A DNA stretch of 64,000 nucleotides from Pomphorhynchus laevis (GCA_012934845.2 WNNJ02002497.1:1-64000), one strand, 5' to 3'; numbered from the stretch's first letter, positions 35,650-45,640 are shown. The notes: generated by a model from the letters alone, not told the origin. A program made the numbers and translations.

Positions 35650-36960
35650 CGGTCAGTATTCTATTGGGGCAGGATTCGATCAAATCCTGCCCCAAATTAC
35701 AAAACAGGATCTGCCTGATCCAATCAACAGCATATTGACAAGTCCTATTAAAATGGGTGGCATTGGCATTATGGATCCTATATTTACCTTTAAGTCTGAT
35801 CTCGAAGCCTCGGAGCATATGTGCTCCACTTATTCATTTGGGCTCAAGGGCGAGGGATTAAAGTCGTTACAGCAAACCTATGCAGCTCAAATCGCCAAGA
35901 CGCGCAAATATGCATTCACACTCCGACTTAACCAAGCTCTTCGTTTTGTTCCCGAAATTACCAAACGTGCACTTGAATATGCCAAGTACCCCGGCTCCTC
36001 AAACTGGCTCACTGCTGGTGCTTCTGAAGAGCTCCACCACCACCTTTCTGCGAGTGAATTTCGAGATGGCATCGCAACGCGCTATGGATTTGAACCACCA
36101 GACATGCCCGCCCTGTGTATCTGCAAAGAAGAAACAAGCCTTAGTCACGTGCTCTCTTGTAAACGTGGAGGCTTCCAGATCGTGCGACACAATATCATTC
36201 GCGACATCCTCGCTGACGAGCTTAGTTCGGTCTGTTATGGGGTTGCAACCGAACCCACACTAACTGCAGTCAATGATCCCTCGTGTCTCGAAAGGGCATC
36301 AACTTGCTGCGACACCAACGCAAGACTAGATGTAATCTGTACGGGCCTATCAGTAGACCGCTTCCAGCGAACGTTCTTCGACGTTTCCGTTTTTAACAAC
36401 CATGCTGGTTCCATACTCCGCGTCGGCAGAAAACACTTTTGCATACCACGAAGCCCGGAAGAGCTCAAAATACTCTGAAAGAATCACCCAAATCGAAAGG
36501 GGATCGTTTATACCCTTCATCCTATCTGCGTCTGGAGGTCTGGGAAAATGTGCACTTTCGGCCTTGCAGCGGATCGCACAACTCAAGTCAATAAACAACG
36601 ATCAGATTTCGTACAGCCAACACATACAGCGAATCAAAACAAGATTGAGTATAGCCATATGCCGTGCATCCTCTTTGTGCATAAGGGGCTTCCGATCCAG
36701 CAAGGGGCATCCCGTATACTCAGCAGACAACCATCAAGCTGATACAATATCCAAAAAGACATCTAATCGCCAAGCTACAGATAGCCCGAATCCGTCGAAC
36801 AATGCTCGAGCGATCCGATGGAATGATGAAGACGGCGGCACGTTGTGTACCTCCCTTGTGGATCTAAAGTAACAAAAAAAATATTCTGGAATTTAATTAT
36901 CCTGGCCCATTTGCGGGAACCTGTTTTTCTGTACAAATAAATCTATTAATATGTAAAAAA
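35650..36960 (+). mobile_element. RLE LINE family 2, C-terminal half, 5'-truncated
   Basis: A continuous open frame (35579-36478, 299 codons) carries LPQITKQDLPDPI, MGGIGIMDPIFTFKSDLEAS, the zinc knuckle ALCICKEETSLSHVLSCKRG (36107-36166), then ARLDVICTG and RTFFDVSVFN, the acidic core of a PD-(D/E)XK-like nuclease. After one frameshift near 36400 the last part continues (36440-36870) with ERITQIERGSFIPF, ASGGLGK and CRASSLCIRGFRSS. The RT is absent. The 3' tail has CCCATTTGCGGGAACC and AAATAAAT, then an A-run at 36955. Fewer breaks than the other copies, so younger. Confidence 0.75.
35664..35695. repeat. 13-bp perfect hairpin at the LINE truncation point
   Basis: TTGGGGCAGGATT, loop CGATCA, then the exact reverse complement. 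The right arm is LINE coding sequence (QILPQ); the left arm is its inverted copy at the 5' junction. Confidence 0.92.
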
Positions 36961-37040
36961 AAATTATTAATAATAATATTATTAATAATAATATTACTGT
37001 CCGTTGTGCCGGACAGTTCCAGATCGATGTTGTTCATGCA

Positions 37041-38087
37041 ATGGGCCGCATGCGGTGTGCAAGAATTGTGTGTGTCAAGGCGGGTAGAGCTTGTCGTGAT
37101 TGCTTTCCGGCACAACGTTGTGGTAATCGCCTTGTGAGTTCCCCATGCTTAGATACAGTAGACCCTGCAGCTCCTAGTGAAAGTCTTTCGGACAGAGTTA
37201 TTTCTCTTGCTTCCCAGGTTGTTCCCAGTTTACATCTTGATACCGAGATTTACGTCACGTTGTTCATGGAATGTTCTTCGGAGGGTTGTTTGTTACGTTC
37301 TTCCGTTAAAGCTCCAAGAAATGTATCCAGAGAGTTCTTTCTTCGTGACTTCTTATGCGGCCAGTGTGCTGCCAAGAAGGTTTCGAATTTGATCGACGTA
37401 GCTCAAAACAACACAAGACGCATAGAAACACTTGAACACGAGATAAAAGAGTTATTTGCCATTTCGGAGGGACCATCGACTAAAGGGGTTAGCGCAGTAC
37501 TAAGTCATCCAGATACTTCGGTTGGCAAGCCTCTATCGTTTTCCAACGTAGTACAACGTATGGTCACACGATCTGTTCTAGCTGCCAATAGTTTGTCGAA
37601 GGATGTTCCTCCTCTCGAGGTTATTCAGGAAGTTGATCGACAGGCTCGTAGAGCTCGTAACGTTATTATTCGAGGTCTACCGGTTGCTTCTAATGAGGTG
37701 GAGAATGTTCAGGCGTTGCTTGCATCGTTGGACATTCATCTGGACAAAAATATTTCGATTAGGGTGCACCGCTTTCGGGCTCAGAAGAGTGATTCACCAC
37801 CCTGGCTTTTACTCACAACTAACGAAGCGGTTAGTACATTAATTCTGAAGCGAGGAAGATGCTTAAAAGACTCTGAGCTCTTCCAAAATGTATACGTCAG
37901 TGCTGACCTCTCCCCAGCGGAACGTGATGCGCGTAACATCCTTCTCGATCAACTTAAGGTGGCGAGGGAAAACAATACGTCAGTTCGCTTTGTGATCCGT
38001 AACAATAAAGTGGTACGCTTAGGAACACGTTTGGAATCATCTACTGGGGAAAATGGGATAGGGCAGTCACAGTTGCCCCTCATATGA
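37041..38087 (+). CDS. LINE E ORF1: Cys-rich, coiled-coil and RRM-like RNA-binding protein
   Basis: 348 residues from ATG 37041. The N-terminus is Cys-rich (VCVKAGRACRDCFPAQRC). In another frame just upstream, CCSCNGPHAVCKNCVC reads straight into it across a GT run, so the original ORF1 started further 5' and a small indel has split it. Residues about 78-115 carry the finger CSSEGC ... FLCGQC shared with L2 and CR1 ORF1. Residues about 120-145 look coiled-coil (IDVAQNNTRRIETLEHEI). The C-terminal half is RRM-like: ARNVIIRGLPVAS, IRVHRFRAQ, NVYVSADLSPAERDARNILL and SVRFVIRNNKVVRLG. It would bind element RNA. It ends in TGA followed by CAATCA, with ORF2 in the same frame. Confidence 0.85.
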   Translation: MGRMRCARIVCVKAGRACRDCFPAQRCGNRLVSSPCLDTVDPAAPSESLSDRVISLASQVVPSLHLDTEIYVTLFMECSSEGCLLRSSVKAPRNVSREFFLRDFLCGQCAAKKVSNLIDVAQNNTRRIETLEHEIKELFAISEGPSTKGVSAVLSHPDTSVGKPLSFSNVVQRMVTRSVLAANSLSKDVPPLEVIQEVDRQARRARNVIIRGLPVASNEVENVQALLASLDIHLDKNISIRVHRFRAQKSDSPPWLLLTTNEAVSTLILKRGRCLKDSELFQNVYVSADLSPAERDARNILLDQLKVARENNTSVRFVIRNNKVVRLGTRLESSTGENGIGQSQLPLI

Positions 38088-38093
38088 CAATCA
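38085..38093 (+). promoter_or_regulatory. Candidate stop-codon read-through site, TGA CAATCA
   Basis: ORF1 and ORF2 of LINE E are in the same frame (370 codons from 37041 to 38151) with one TGA between them. The six bases after it fit STOP-CAR-YYA exactly, the leaky context first defined in tobamoviruses. No ATG precedes the conserved endonuclease Asn in ORF2. Confidence 0.55.
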
Positions 38094-40466
38094 CAAACTT
38101 TTCCTCGTGCAGCGTCAGATTCTTGCCTTCGTCGTCTTTTATTATTTAACGTGGAAGGTCTTGAAACTCTTATGAATGAAGGATTTGCTAGTTATTTGAC
38201 CTCCTTTGATATTGCAGTTCTATTGGAGACTTTCACAACATCGCCGGTAAAATTAAACTCATTTTATTGCTTTGAAATTCTGGCCACTCTTGGTGATCGC
38301 GGTCGACCTAGTGGAGGTGTTATTTTGGCAATCAATGGTTCTTTTAGTGAGTGGTCTTACAAAACATTCGAGAATTCAGTTTATTTGGACACTCCGAGCA
38401 TTGTCATTATCGCCTGCTACTTCAAGCCGTCGTTAGACGCTTCTGATATTATTAATGAGTTGTCTGAGATTCTCTTAAACTCATCTCGTAATAAACCCAT
38501 AGTTGTTGCCGGTGACTTCAACGCTACCTCTTCTAGATCCCCTCTGAAGCTTAATTTACTAAAGGAATTCTTCTTTTCGCACAATCTAACTCTTCACGTT
38601 CCTATCGAGGGTTGGACTTATGAAATGGGTGAAACTAGGAGCTGTCTAGATTTAATATTCTCGAACGTTGGTATTCATGATACATGCTTAGATTTCGATG
38701 TAGCATGGGCTTTACGACGAAAACATAAACCGGTAATTTGTGTCATTGAAGAATTCTCAACTTCACTAAGTGATTTTTGTCCCGTCCAATCCAAGAGTAG
38801 GCGGATCGTTGTCGACGCCATTAACTTTAGTCATTTGAATGAATCTAAGCGACTCTTGTTGGGTGGTGATCTAGCGGCCAGTTACACTATGCTTCACCAA
38901 ACACTGTTACGCGCGTGTAATAATATCCGACATAATGGAAGCCGATCGTATCGACTACCAAACCATTTAAAAATTTTGCAGAGGATGCTACTCTCATTCT
39001 ACAAGACTAATGAATTTTCATTGTCCAGGACGGATTTTGTGACTCTGCGTAGATTTTATAATAAGAGTACTAGACAATTCAGGCTGAATGTGCTTAGACG
39101 AGAAGAACAGACAATGCTTCTAAGAGCTGAGGTCGCTATAAGGCTAGCACGCCCCAAAACTTGTAAACTTGCCTCTAAGTTTCCTTTAGAAGATTGGCGC
39201 AAGCATTTCGCTGAAATTTTGGCCTCGTCTAATTCTAATTCCTTCGATCCTAAAGAATGCAATCTCTATTGTCCTATCACGGACCATGATCCGCTCAATT
39301 CTCCCTTTAGCCTAGCTGAAATTAAGAGCTGTCTCTCTAATATGGCTACTAGAAAGGCTGCTGGAATTGATCAACTGTGTGTTGAACATATTAATCAGAC
39401 TTTCGGATTGGTCGCTGACTACTGGATATTCTTTTATAACGCGATTCTTAGGGGTTGGCCTATACCAAATGGCTGGCGTGACAGCATTATCAAAGTGTTG
39501 TTCAAAGGTTTGAAAGATCCTTCGTGTCGAGATTCTTATAGAGGGATAGCTCTACTAAATCATTCGTATAAAGTTCTATCTAATTTGATGGCCGTACGTT
39601 TGTCGAGATTTCGTAGTTTTCTTCTTCCTCCAGAGCAACATGGATTTCGTATAAATCATTCTACTATGAGTGCTCTCTCAGTTCTTCGGTCACTTGTTCT
39701 CGATACTTTTGATAAGCATTCATCTTTGTATAGCATTTTTGTTGATTTTGCGAAAGCGTTCGACTCGATTGATAGAACCTTGCTATTAACCAAGCTTCAT
39801 GAGAGAGTAAATGTTCATGGAGACTTTCTATTTCTTCTTGAAAGAATATTGCGTCCTAGTTCGATGCGCATTTACGACGGAGTTAATTATTCGGGCCCTT
39901 TGACTGCTAGTCGTGGAGTCCAGCAAGGAGATCCTCTCAGCCCGCTGTTATTTTCCTTCTTCTTGATGGATCTCCCAGATCATGTTCGTTTCGCCGCTTC
40001 CAATGTAGTGCCAATTTTATATGCTGACGATCTTGCCTTAATAACGTTGGATAGATGCTCAGCACAATCAGCCATTACAGCTCTCGTTGAGTTTTGTCTG
40101 ACAAATAAAATAGTGATCAACACTTCCAAAACGAAAATTATAAAATTTCGGCGAGGTGGGCCCCGCTGTCGTGATGATGTGCTTTTTCTGAATGCAACAT
40201 CGATAGAATTTGTTAATTCGTATCGATATCTAGGCTTTGAACTCTCATCTCGGTGGTGTTTCAGAAGCCACTTATTGCGCCAATCGGCGAAAGTTGTAAC
40301 GTCAGCTTATACGGCATCGAAGCTTGGTCTTATGTCCTTCGAAGGCGCGATCAAATACTTTGATGTGATGTTGCTTCCGATTCTGAGTTACGGGATTCGA
40401 TGCTTTTGGTCGGATTTGACCTTAGGAGATTTTCAGATCATTGATAAATGTTTTGGCGCCACCTAA
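38088..40466 (+). CDS. LINE E ORF2: APE endonuclease and reverse transcriptase
   Basis: The frame is open directly after the ORF1 TGA; the first in-frame ATG is at 38172. That ATG lies after RRLLLFNVEGLETL, whose Asn is the first catalytic residue of APE endonucleases, so starting there would lose it. Endonuclease: LLETF (38224), VAGDFNAT (38508), RSCLDLIFSN (38640), HKPVICVI. RT: GWRDSIIKVLFKGLKD, SYRGIALLNHSYKVLSNLM, PEQHGFRINHSTM, IFVDFAKAFDSID, RGVQQGDPLSPLLFSFF, PILYADDLALIT (about 40010), TSKTKIIKFRRGG. The frame ends at 40466 by an indel, the rest following in another frame. Read-through of the TGA is the simplest way to express it. Confidence 0.85.
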   Translation, partial: QSQTFPRAASDSCLRRLLLFNVEGLETLMNEGFASYLTSFDIAVLLETFTTSPVKLNSFYCFEILATLGDRGRPSGGVILAINGSFSEWSYKTFENSVYLDTPSIVIIACYFKPSLDASDIINELSEILLNSSRNKPIVVAGDFNATSSRSPLKLNLLKEFFFSHNLTLHVPIEGWTYEMGETRSCLDLIFSNVGIHDTCLDFDVAWALRRKHKPVICVIEEFSTSLSDFCPVQSKSRRIVVDAINFSHLNESKRLLLGGDLAASYTMLHQTLLRACNNIRHNGSRSYRLPNHLKILQRMLLSFYKTNEFSLSRTDFVTLRRFYNKSTRQFRLNVLRREEQTMLLRAEVAIRLARPKTCKLASKFPLEDWRKHFAEILASSNSNSFDPKECNLYCPITDHDPLNSPFSLAEIKSCLSNMATRKAAGIDQLCVEHINQTFGLVADYWIFFYNAILRGWPIPNGWRDSIIKVLFKGLKDPSCRDSYRGIALLNHSYKVLSNLMAVRLSRFRSFLLPPEQHGFRINHSTMSALSVLRSLVLDTFDKHSSLYSIFVDFAKAFDSIDRTLLLTKLHERVNVHGDFLFLLERILRPSSMRIYDGVNYSGPLTASRGVQQGDPLSPLLFSFFLMDLPDHVRFAASNVVPILYADDLALITLDRCSAQSAITALVEFCLTNKIVINTSKTKIIKFRRGGPRCRDDVLFLNATSIEFVNSYRYLGFELSSRWCFRSHLLRQSAKVVTSAYTASKLGLMSFEGAIKYFDVMLLPILSYGIRCFWSDLTLGDFQIIDKCFGAT

Positions 40467-40915
40467 AAAGGATATTAGGAGTATCATCGAAGTGTTCTTC
40501 TACAGCTGTTGCGGTGCTTAGTAAATCGATACCACTCTCGGTCAAACTTTGCAATCGATTTCGCCTTGGTGAAACCACAGCGTATTTGGAAGCCCGACGG
40601 CTATTCGATAACAAAATACTTAGCCTAGATCCAGATATCTTTTTGACGCCTGTTTATACTCAATCAGCTTGGAGAAATCCAAGATACCAAAAGCGTCCGC
40701 TGGTTTGGCGTTTATCTTTAGACGGCTACCACGCCAAATTTTGTTCAATTCGACTCCCTTTTCACTCTCGCTCGACTCACTGTCGCTGTCGATTTTGCTC
40801 AAAAGAGTGTTCAGCTCTTTTGCATGCTTTCGCATGCCCCGTATTATCTTCGTGGCCTTTAGAACAAGTCGACAAAGGAGGACTAGGAAATCGCCTAACT
40901 TTGATTGATGCTTAA
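40448..40915 (+). pseudogene. LINE E ORF2 C-terminus, shifted frame
   Basis: Continues ORF2 after one indel: HLKRILGVSSKCSST matches the FLKRILG-type segment after the RT. It ends with the knuckle CRCRFCSKECSALLHAFACP, the CX2C...H...C motif usual at the end of I/Jockey-like ORF2. A 3' UTR of about 190 bp follows. Confidence 0.82.
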
Positions 40916-41183
40916 CATTTTTTTTCTTTCTTGCGCACCGTTGCACTCATGGCCCGATTTCAAACTTCAGAATTAATCTATAACAACGTACGCTAAATGT
41001 TCAGACGCCGGATTTCTGATTTCAAGTAATTGATTTAATTTATTGTATTTTAAATTTTGCCCAGCCGAAAAGCGAAATGGGAAATAAATCGCTGCATTAT
41101 TATTATTAATGTTTCAACAGCACATAAAAGCATGGCTTAATTGGCTGGTTCACTGCAGAAAAAAAGAAAATATAATAAAAGTA

Positions 41184-44174
41184 TCACAAATACGGAAAAG
41201 CAGCTTTCCCCATGGCATCCTCCATCCGTAATTTCTTTTTGAATTCGTTGATATTGCTACTGCACACTGTTGACTCTCCAAGCCTATTCCACAGAGATAC
41301 AACTCGCCGATCAAATTGGACAGCTCGTGATTTTCTTATCCTTTCACGTCGCAGGGTTAAACCATGGCCTCGGAGGATATTGGATGAGCGCAAATGAAGA
41401 CAATCTCGAAGTGGATGATCCAAATCATTAAGAATTTGCCAGACCATACTCATATCGATGTACCGGCGGGTCCACGTGACAGTCTCAAGTCTAAGTGCTT
41501 TTAATCGATCAGGGTACGACAAAAATTTCAGTTGCGGTGCTAGCTTGGTAGCTCTATGAAGTACCCTCTCTGAACTAATATGTTCTTTTGAATTTTGGGG
41601 ATACACACACGGCGCAGCATATAGAAGACGGCTCAACACATGAGCAAAGATTAGCGGACGTAGGGCAAATTGATTGAGTGCAATGAAAGTGCGTCGAAGT
41701 TGACCGATTATCCCCAACGCATTTGAACAAGCATGTTCAGTATGTGTGACGGTACTCAAATCACTGTTTATCCACACTCCCAAGTCCTTATATTTGTTCA
41801 CTCGTTCTATATCACTGCTTTGAAAGCTATAATTAACTAAAGATTGAGCATTTCCGCCACGAACACGTAAATGTTTGCATTTTGATATATTTACAATCAA
41901 CCTATTGAGCAGAGCCCAATTTTCGACTTCATCGATATCCCGTTGCAGTTTGACTATATCATTGGGTGAACGAATTGCCCGCCAGATTTTCAAATCGTCT
42001 GCATATAAAAGCATCCGAGAATCAATAAATTCCGGGATATCGTTGATGTAGACACTAAATAACAATGGACCCAATACTGAACCTTGAGGCACCCCTATAT
42101 TACATGGCCGCGAAGAAGAGTAAAAATTATCTACATGCACACAATAACTACGATTGCTTAAAAACGATTCAATCCATCTAACAAGCAAGAATGGAATGCC
42201 ACTTTTCTCTAGTTTATTTAGGAGGAGTCTATGGTCTACTCTGTCAAATGCCTTAGAGAAATCGAAGAATATGATGTCAGTAGCAATTGATACGGCTTTA
42301 TTAGCTGACCAATCAAGATGGGCAGCGAGTAGATTAGTAACTGTCGAATAACCCTTACGGAAACCATGTTGCTCAGAAGCTATTACATTATTCTCACTGT
42401 AAAACTTGACCATATAACCATGTATAATTCGCTCTAACATTCTACAACATAAGCAAGTAATACTTACTGGTCTATAATTGTCTACTGAAGATCTATCACC
42501 CTTTTTGAAGATGGGGTGAATGATCGATTGTTTCCACTCTTTTGGAAGATTCGTATCAATAATAGATTGTCGAAATATGTTACAAAGTGGTGTATATATT
42601 GAGTCTGCTATTCGACGAAGATATATCGAAGGTAACAAATCAGCACCTTTGGAGTTTGTCTCTTTAAGACGATGCAGTTCAGCTAAAACTTTCTCAGGAG
42701 TTATCAAATTAGCTATGTCTAAACTAGGATATGAAACACTAGCACCTCTTATCGTTTCACTGTTCTGGATAGGTTCAGAATACTCGTTTGTAGTCTCTTT
42801 GTACAAGTAAAAATGCCTTGAGAACATCTCAGCAAGGCCGTCTTCAATAACGCTATCAAAATATTGGCCAATTGTTTTATTAGCGTTCCTACTACTATTC
42901 ACATATAGAAAGAGAGCTTTGGGATCATGTCTACAACTATGAGCTAGACCATTTTCAAATAAATAGCGCTTATGTCGCTTTAAAGAATTGAAGAAATTTC
43001 TCGCCTGCTTATAAACACCATATTCACAAAACCCACCCTTAAAGCATTTGAAAATGAAGTCACGAGCCTTCATCGCAGTAGCCAGCTCAGTATCAAACCA
43101 ACGAGCGCTTTTCCGACTAGTCTTAGACTTCAAAGGTGAGAATTTTACCATTAGAGAATAAAGCGTCACGCGAAAATGATCCCAGGCCTCGTCAACTCCG
43201 ACAACAGTCGGATCAGGCCAACTTACTCTATGCAGCTTTGATGTAATAACATCATAGTTCGCCCGAAAAACATTAATCTGACGTTTGTACCGAGCATGAT
43301 GAAACACCCTCATTTGTATATTTAGCAAAACTTTAACTACACAGTGATCAGACAAACCAACAGGAGAATCATATTGGATACTACTGATTAATTGACTGTT
43401 TGTCGATAGGCAAAGATCAAGAAGGGAAGAACTACAACTTGAAAAGCGAGTATGTACATCAACAAATTGAGCAAGACCACAATAAGCAAAACACTCCATA
43501 AGGTCACAAGATTCACTATCACAAGTAGGAAGAACCGTATTCGAAGTCCATTCAACATCTGGCATATTCAGATCCCCAATTATCACAGTATCACAATCTC
43601 CTCGCGTATACAACTCTATCTCTTCAATGAGTTTCTTAGATATTGCCTTAGGAGCACGATACACAAGACCCAGTATGATGGGTGAGCTGTTATCAAACTT
43701 CACCTGACACCACAAACTCTCAACTCTATCAATAGACGACTTACTCAAAACGCGCACCTTAACTTCGTCTCTCATAAAGAGAGCTACGCCACCACCCCTA
43801 CCCCTAATCCGATCACTACGGAACAAAGAATAGCCTGGGATGGATACCTCAGCATCGGATACATCACAATTAAGCCAAGATTCTGTAATACCAACTATAA
43901 TTGGATTAACAGACTCGATCCTAAACTTTAGCTCATCGACTTTCTGTAACAAGCTCCGAACATTACAATAAAATATACTATGACTTTTATTCACACCAGT
44001 GCGAGTAATAATATCATCTCTAGCAATCCGACACACTTCAGATCCAAAATCAGCTAGGCACTTATATGCTATAAGACCTTGCCAAAACCCTCCACATTCA
44101 CGAGAGGCGATACATCTAGTGGGCACCAACTGATTCGAATGTGTCGCCTCACTACTTGAAAATTTTGCACACAT
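41184..44174 (-). CDS. CR1 ORF2: APE endonuclease and reverse transcriptase, intact
   Basis: 996 residues with no break. Start ATG at 44174 lies inside the end of ORF1, in the -1 frame relative to it; a later start is possible. Endonuclease: FYCNVRSLLQKVDEL (residues about 70-84), VGITESWL, YSLFRSDRIRGRGGGVALF, VIIGDLNMPDVEW, SSSLLDLCL and GLSDHCVVKV, all catalytic positions kept. RT: WKQSIIHPIFKKGDRSSVDN, YRPVSITCLCCRMLERII, EQHGFRKGYSTVTNLL, IIFFDFSKAFDRVDHRLLL, GVPQGSVLGPLLFSVYINDI, LLYADDLKIWR. A C-terminal region follows with RATKLAPQLKFLSYPDRLKA. This is the usual length and order for CR1. It may encode active enzyme. Acts in nuclear target-primed reverse transcription. Confidence 0.93.
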   Translation of the reverse strand: MCAKFSSSEATHSNQLVPTRCIASRECGGFWQGLIAYKCLADFGSEVCRIARDDIITRTGVNKSHSIFYCNVRSLLQKVDELKFRIESVNPIIVGITESWLNCDVSDAEVSIPGYSLFRSDRIRGRGGGVALFMRDEVKVRVLSKSSIDRVESLWCQVKFDNSSPIILGLVYRAPKAISKKLIEEIELYTRGDCDTVIIGDLNMPDVEWTSNTVLPTCDSESCDLMECFAYCGLAQFVDVHTRFSSCSSSLLDLCLSTNSQLISSIQYDSPVGLSDHCVVKVLLNIQMRVFHHARYKRQINVFRANYDVITSKLHRVSWPDPTVVGVDEAWDHFRVTLYSLMVKFSPLKSKTSRKSARWFDTELATAMKARDFIFKCFKGGFCEYGVYKQARNFFNSLKRHKRYLFENGLAHSCRHDPKALFLYVNSSRNANKTIGQYFDSVIEDGLAEMFSRHFYLYKETTNEYSEPIQNSETIRGASVSYPSLDIANLITPEKVLAELHRLKETNSKGADLLPSIYLRRIADSIYTPLCNIFRQSIIDTNLPKEWKQSIIHPIFKKGDRSSVDNYRPVSITCLCCRMLERIIHGYMVKFYSENNVIASEQHGFRKGYSTVTNLLAAHLDWSANKAVSIATDIIFFDFSKAFDRVDHRLLLNKLEKSGIPFLLVRWIESFLSNRSYCVHVDNFYSSSRPCNIGVPQGSVLGPLLFSVYINDIPEFIDSRMLLYADDLKIWRAIRSPNDIVKLQRDIDEVENWALLNRLIVNISKCKHLRVRGGNAQSLVNYSFQSSDIERVNKYKDLGVWINSDLSTVTHTEHACSNALGIIGQLRRTFIALNQFALRPLIFAHVLSRLLYAAPCVYPQNSKEHISSERVLHRATKLAPQLKFLSYPDRLKALRLETVTWTRRYIDMSMVWQILNDLDHPLRDCLHLRSSNILRGHGLTLRRERIRKSRAVQFDRRVVSLWNRLGESTVCSSNINEFKKKLRMEDAMGKAAFPYL

Positions 44175-45214
44175 AGATTGCTCTCACCAAGTGCAACACA
44201 AGATGCAAGTTCTTTCTTAGCTTGAGACAATTTCTCCCTTTGAAGAGCGTCAAGATCTTTTAAGAGACTAACATGGGATCCTTTTAAACGATATGAATTC
44301 CGAAGAATTAACTCAGCATGCGACTGCTCTCTAAATACGGCCTTGAGTAAACGCGGCCTATTACTAAGTGTATCACGCTTACCCAGTCGAAATAATGCAA
44401 CGAGTTTAACACGTTTGACAATATCCACATTGCAAGAACCAAGTACCTGCGTCAATATAAATCTCACACTCTGGACGTCCTCGTTAAGACGTACTTGTGC
44501 GTTCTCAAATAAAGATTATCTTACATTGGCCAGAATAATAGATCTACATCGATCAGCGGTGTGTTTCCTATTATTACCAATTTGCAATTCGAGACTGTCA
44601 CGTGACACTGCGGATAGTGTATGTTGACTTATCGTTGACGCTTGTTCCTTCTTTTTGACAGTCCCACTATCAGACATATGACCATGATTCAAAACCTGAC
44701 AATATGTATTTTCATCATTAGTAATATCAGGTAAATGCACTGGAACATCCATGGCTACAGTCTCACCCTCTACAGTTAAATCTATATTCATTGGATTATT
44801 TGCAAGACTTGAGGAGGGATATATAGAGTTAAGACTTGAGGAGGGATATATAGAGTTAGAATAGCTTCCATCACTATGACTGGAATTTTCAACATTCTTA
44901 GTAGATTTGGAAATAAGAACTTCCTTACTTTGACCGGCACTTATGCTTTTTGGAATTGGTGGAGCTGATATGGGTCCAAGAGAATTACAACTCGACTGAC
45001 CGACAACCAAGGGGGTAGATTCCGTCTTCAAATCATTTATCAAAGATGCGCAGCAGTACCCGCAGTAGAAAGATGCATTAGACAGAGCTGTTTTCTTTTC
45101 CCCGGGAACTGAAACACTTGTCCACACATGACAATTTTCACTTGAACACCGAACCTGATAATCCACGAACTTGGCAGCATCACCTCGCTTTGTAGTCTTC
45201 CTCTGTTTGACCAT
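44069..45214 (-). pseudogene. CR1 ORF1: Cys4-finger RNA-binding protein with one in-frame stop
   Basis: Starts ATG 45214 (MVKQRKTTKRGD). Finger at residues about 24-56: CSSENCHVWTSVSVPG ... FYCGYC. A Ser/Asn-rich linker contains the tandem SSLNSIYPSS repeat. One TAA at 44516-44518 follows SIILANVR; the same frame resumes with SLFENAQVRLNEDVQSVRFI and runs to 44069, the RRM-like C-terminal part (VDIVKRVKLVALFRLGKRDT, RLLKAVFREQSHAELIL). Without the stop the protein would be 381 residues. It overlaps ORF2 by 106 nt, ORF2 being in the -1 frame. Confidence 0.85.
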
Positions 45215-45402
45215 TATATGTATATATATTCAGACTTTATCAGAGTAAAGTCTCTTGCGTAGATTTCAATAAAGATTGTGTCCAATAAATCTTTTTCAAT
45301 AAAGATTTCAATAAGGATTGAGTTGACTAATCCAGAATTGTTTCAATTTTCTTGATTTCGCATTGTAATTTGCTGCAGAGCGACGTCAATCTTCAATTCT
45401 GG

Positions 45403-45432
45403 TGTATTTACTTTAGATCTCAAACTTTTTTA
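45403..45432 (-). repeat. 30-bp leader block identical to 51383-51412
   Basis: TGTATTTACTTTAGATCTCA plus AACTTTTTTA on the plus strand, at the 5' end of CR1 and again at the 5' end of L2b, with no difference. A 23-nt near match, also followed by AAGGTGA as in CR1, is at the L2a 5' end (7369-7391). Confidence 0.85.
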
Positions 45433-45640
45433 AGGTGATCAGATCAGATAACTTCAATCAGATAATTGTGTATTTAAGCTGTTAAAATTTTTTTTCAAGT
45501 GAACGTGACAGGAAATTACCTCTAATGATATGTTCAACAGGATTGTATTAGAAAAAAAATAGCATTGCGCTCAGTGACTTTAGTATTAGTATTGATAATC
45601 AAATAAGATTTAACCCCCTCAGACCTTATAGAATAAGTAC

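Larger units (their letters stand above)
36998..41108 (+). mobile_element. LINE E (APE-type non-LTR element), nearly complete
   Basis: Plus-strand LINE with ORF1 (Cys-rich, RRM-like), ORF2 (APE endonuclease, RT, C-terminal zinc knuckle), and a 3' end AAATAAATCGCTGCATTATTATT. The 5' end abuts the RLE LINE tail at about 36998 and is probably truncated. Only two frameshifts are apparent, one in a GT run near 37070 and one near 40455, so this is a young copy. The RT phrases YRGIALLN and RGVQQGDPLSPLLFSFFLMD set it apart from the CR1 and L2 elements; I do not assign a clade. The minus-strand LINE relic at 0.9-1.6 kb is a relative. Confidence 0.9.
41105..45440 (-). mobile_element. CR1-clade LINE, nearly intact and full length
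   Basis: Minus-strand CR1 element with a 5' leader of about 225 nt (45440-45215), ORF1, an intact ORF2, a short 3' UTR and an (AAT)n tail that coincides with the (ATT)n tail of LINE E. Only one interruption is seen, an in-frame TAA in ORF1. A 5'-truncated copy of the same family, about 95% identical by eye, is at 57695-58889, showing recent activity in this genome. Plus-strand frames inside it are shadows. Confidence 0.92.
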
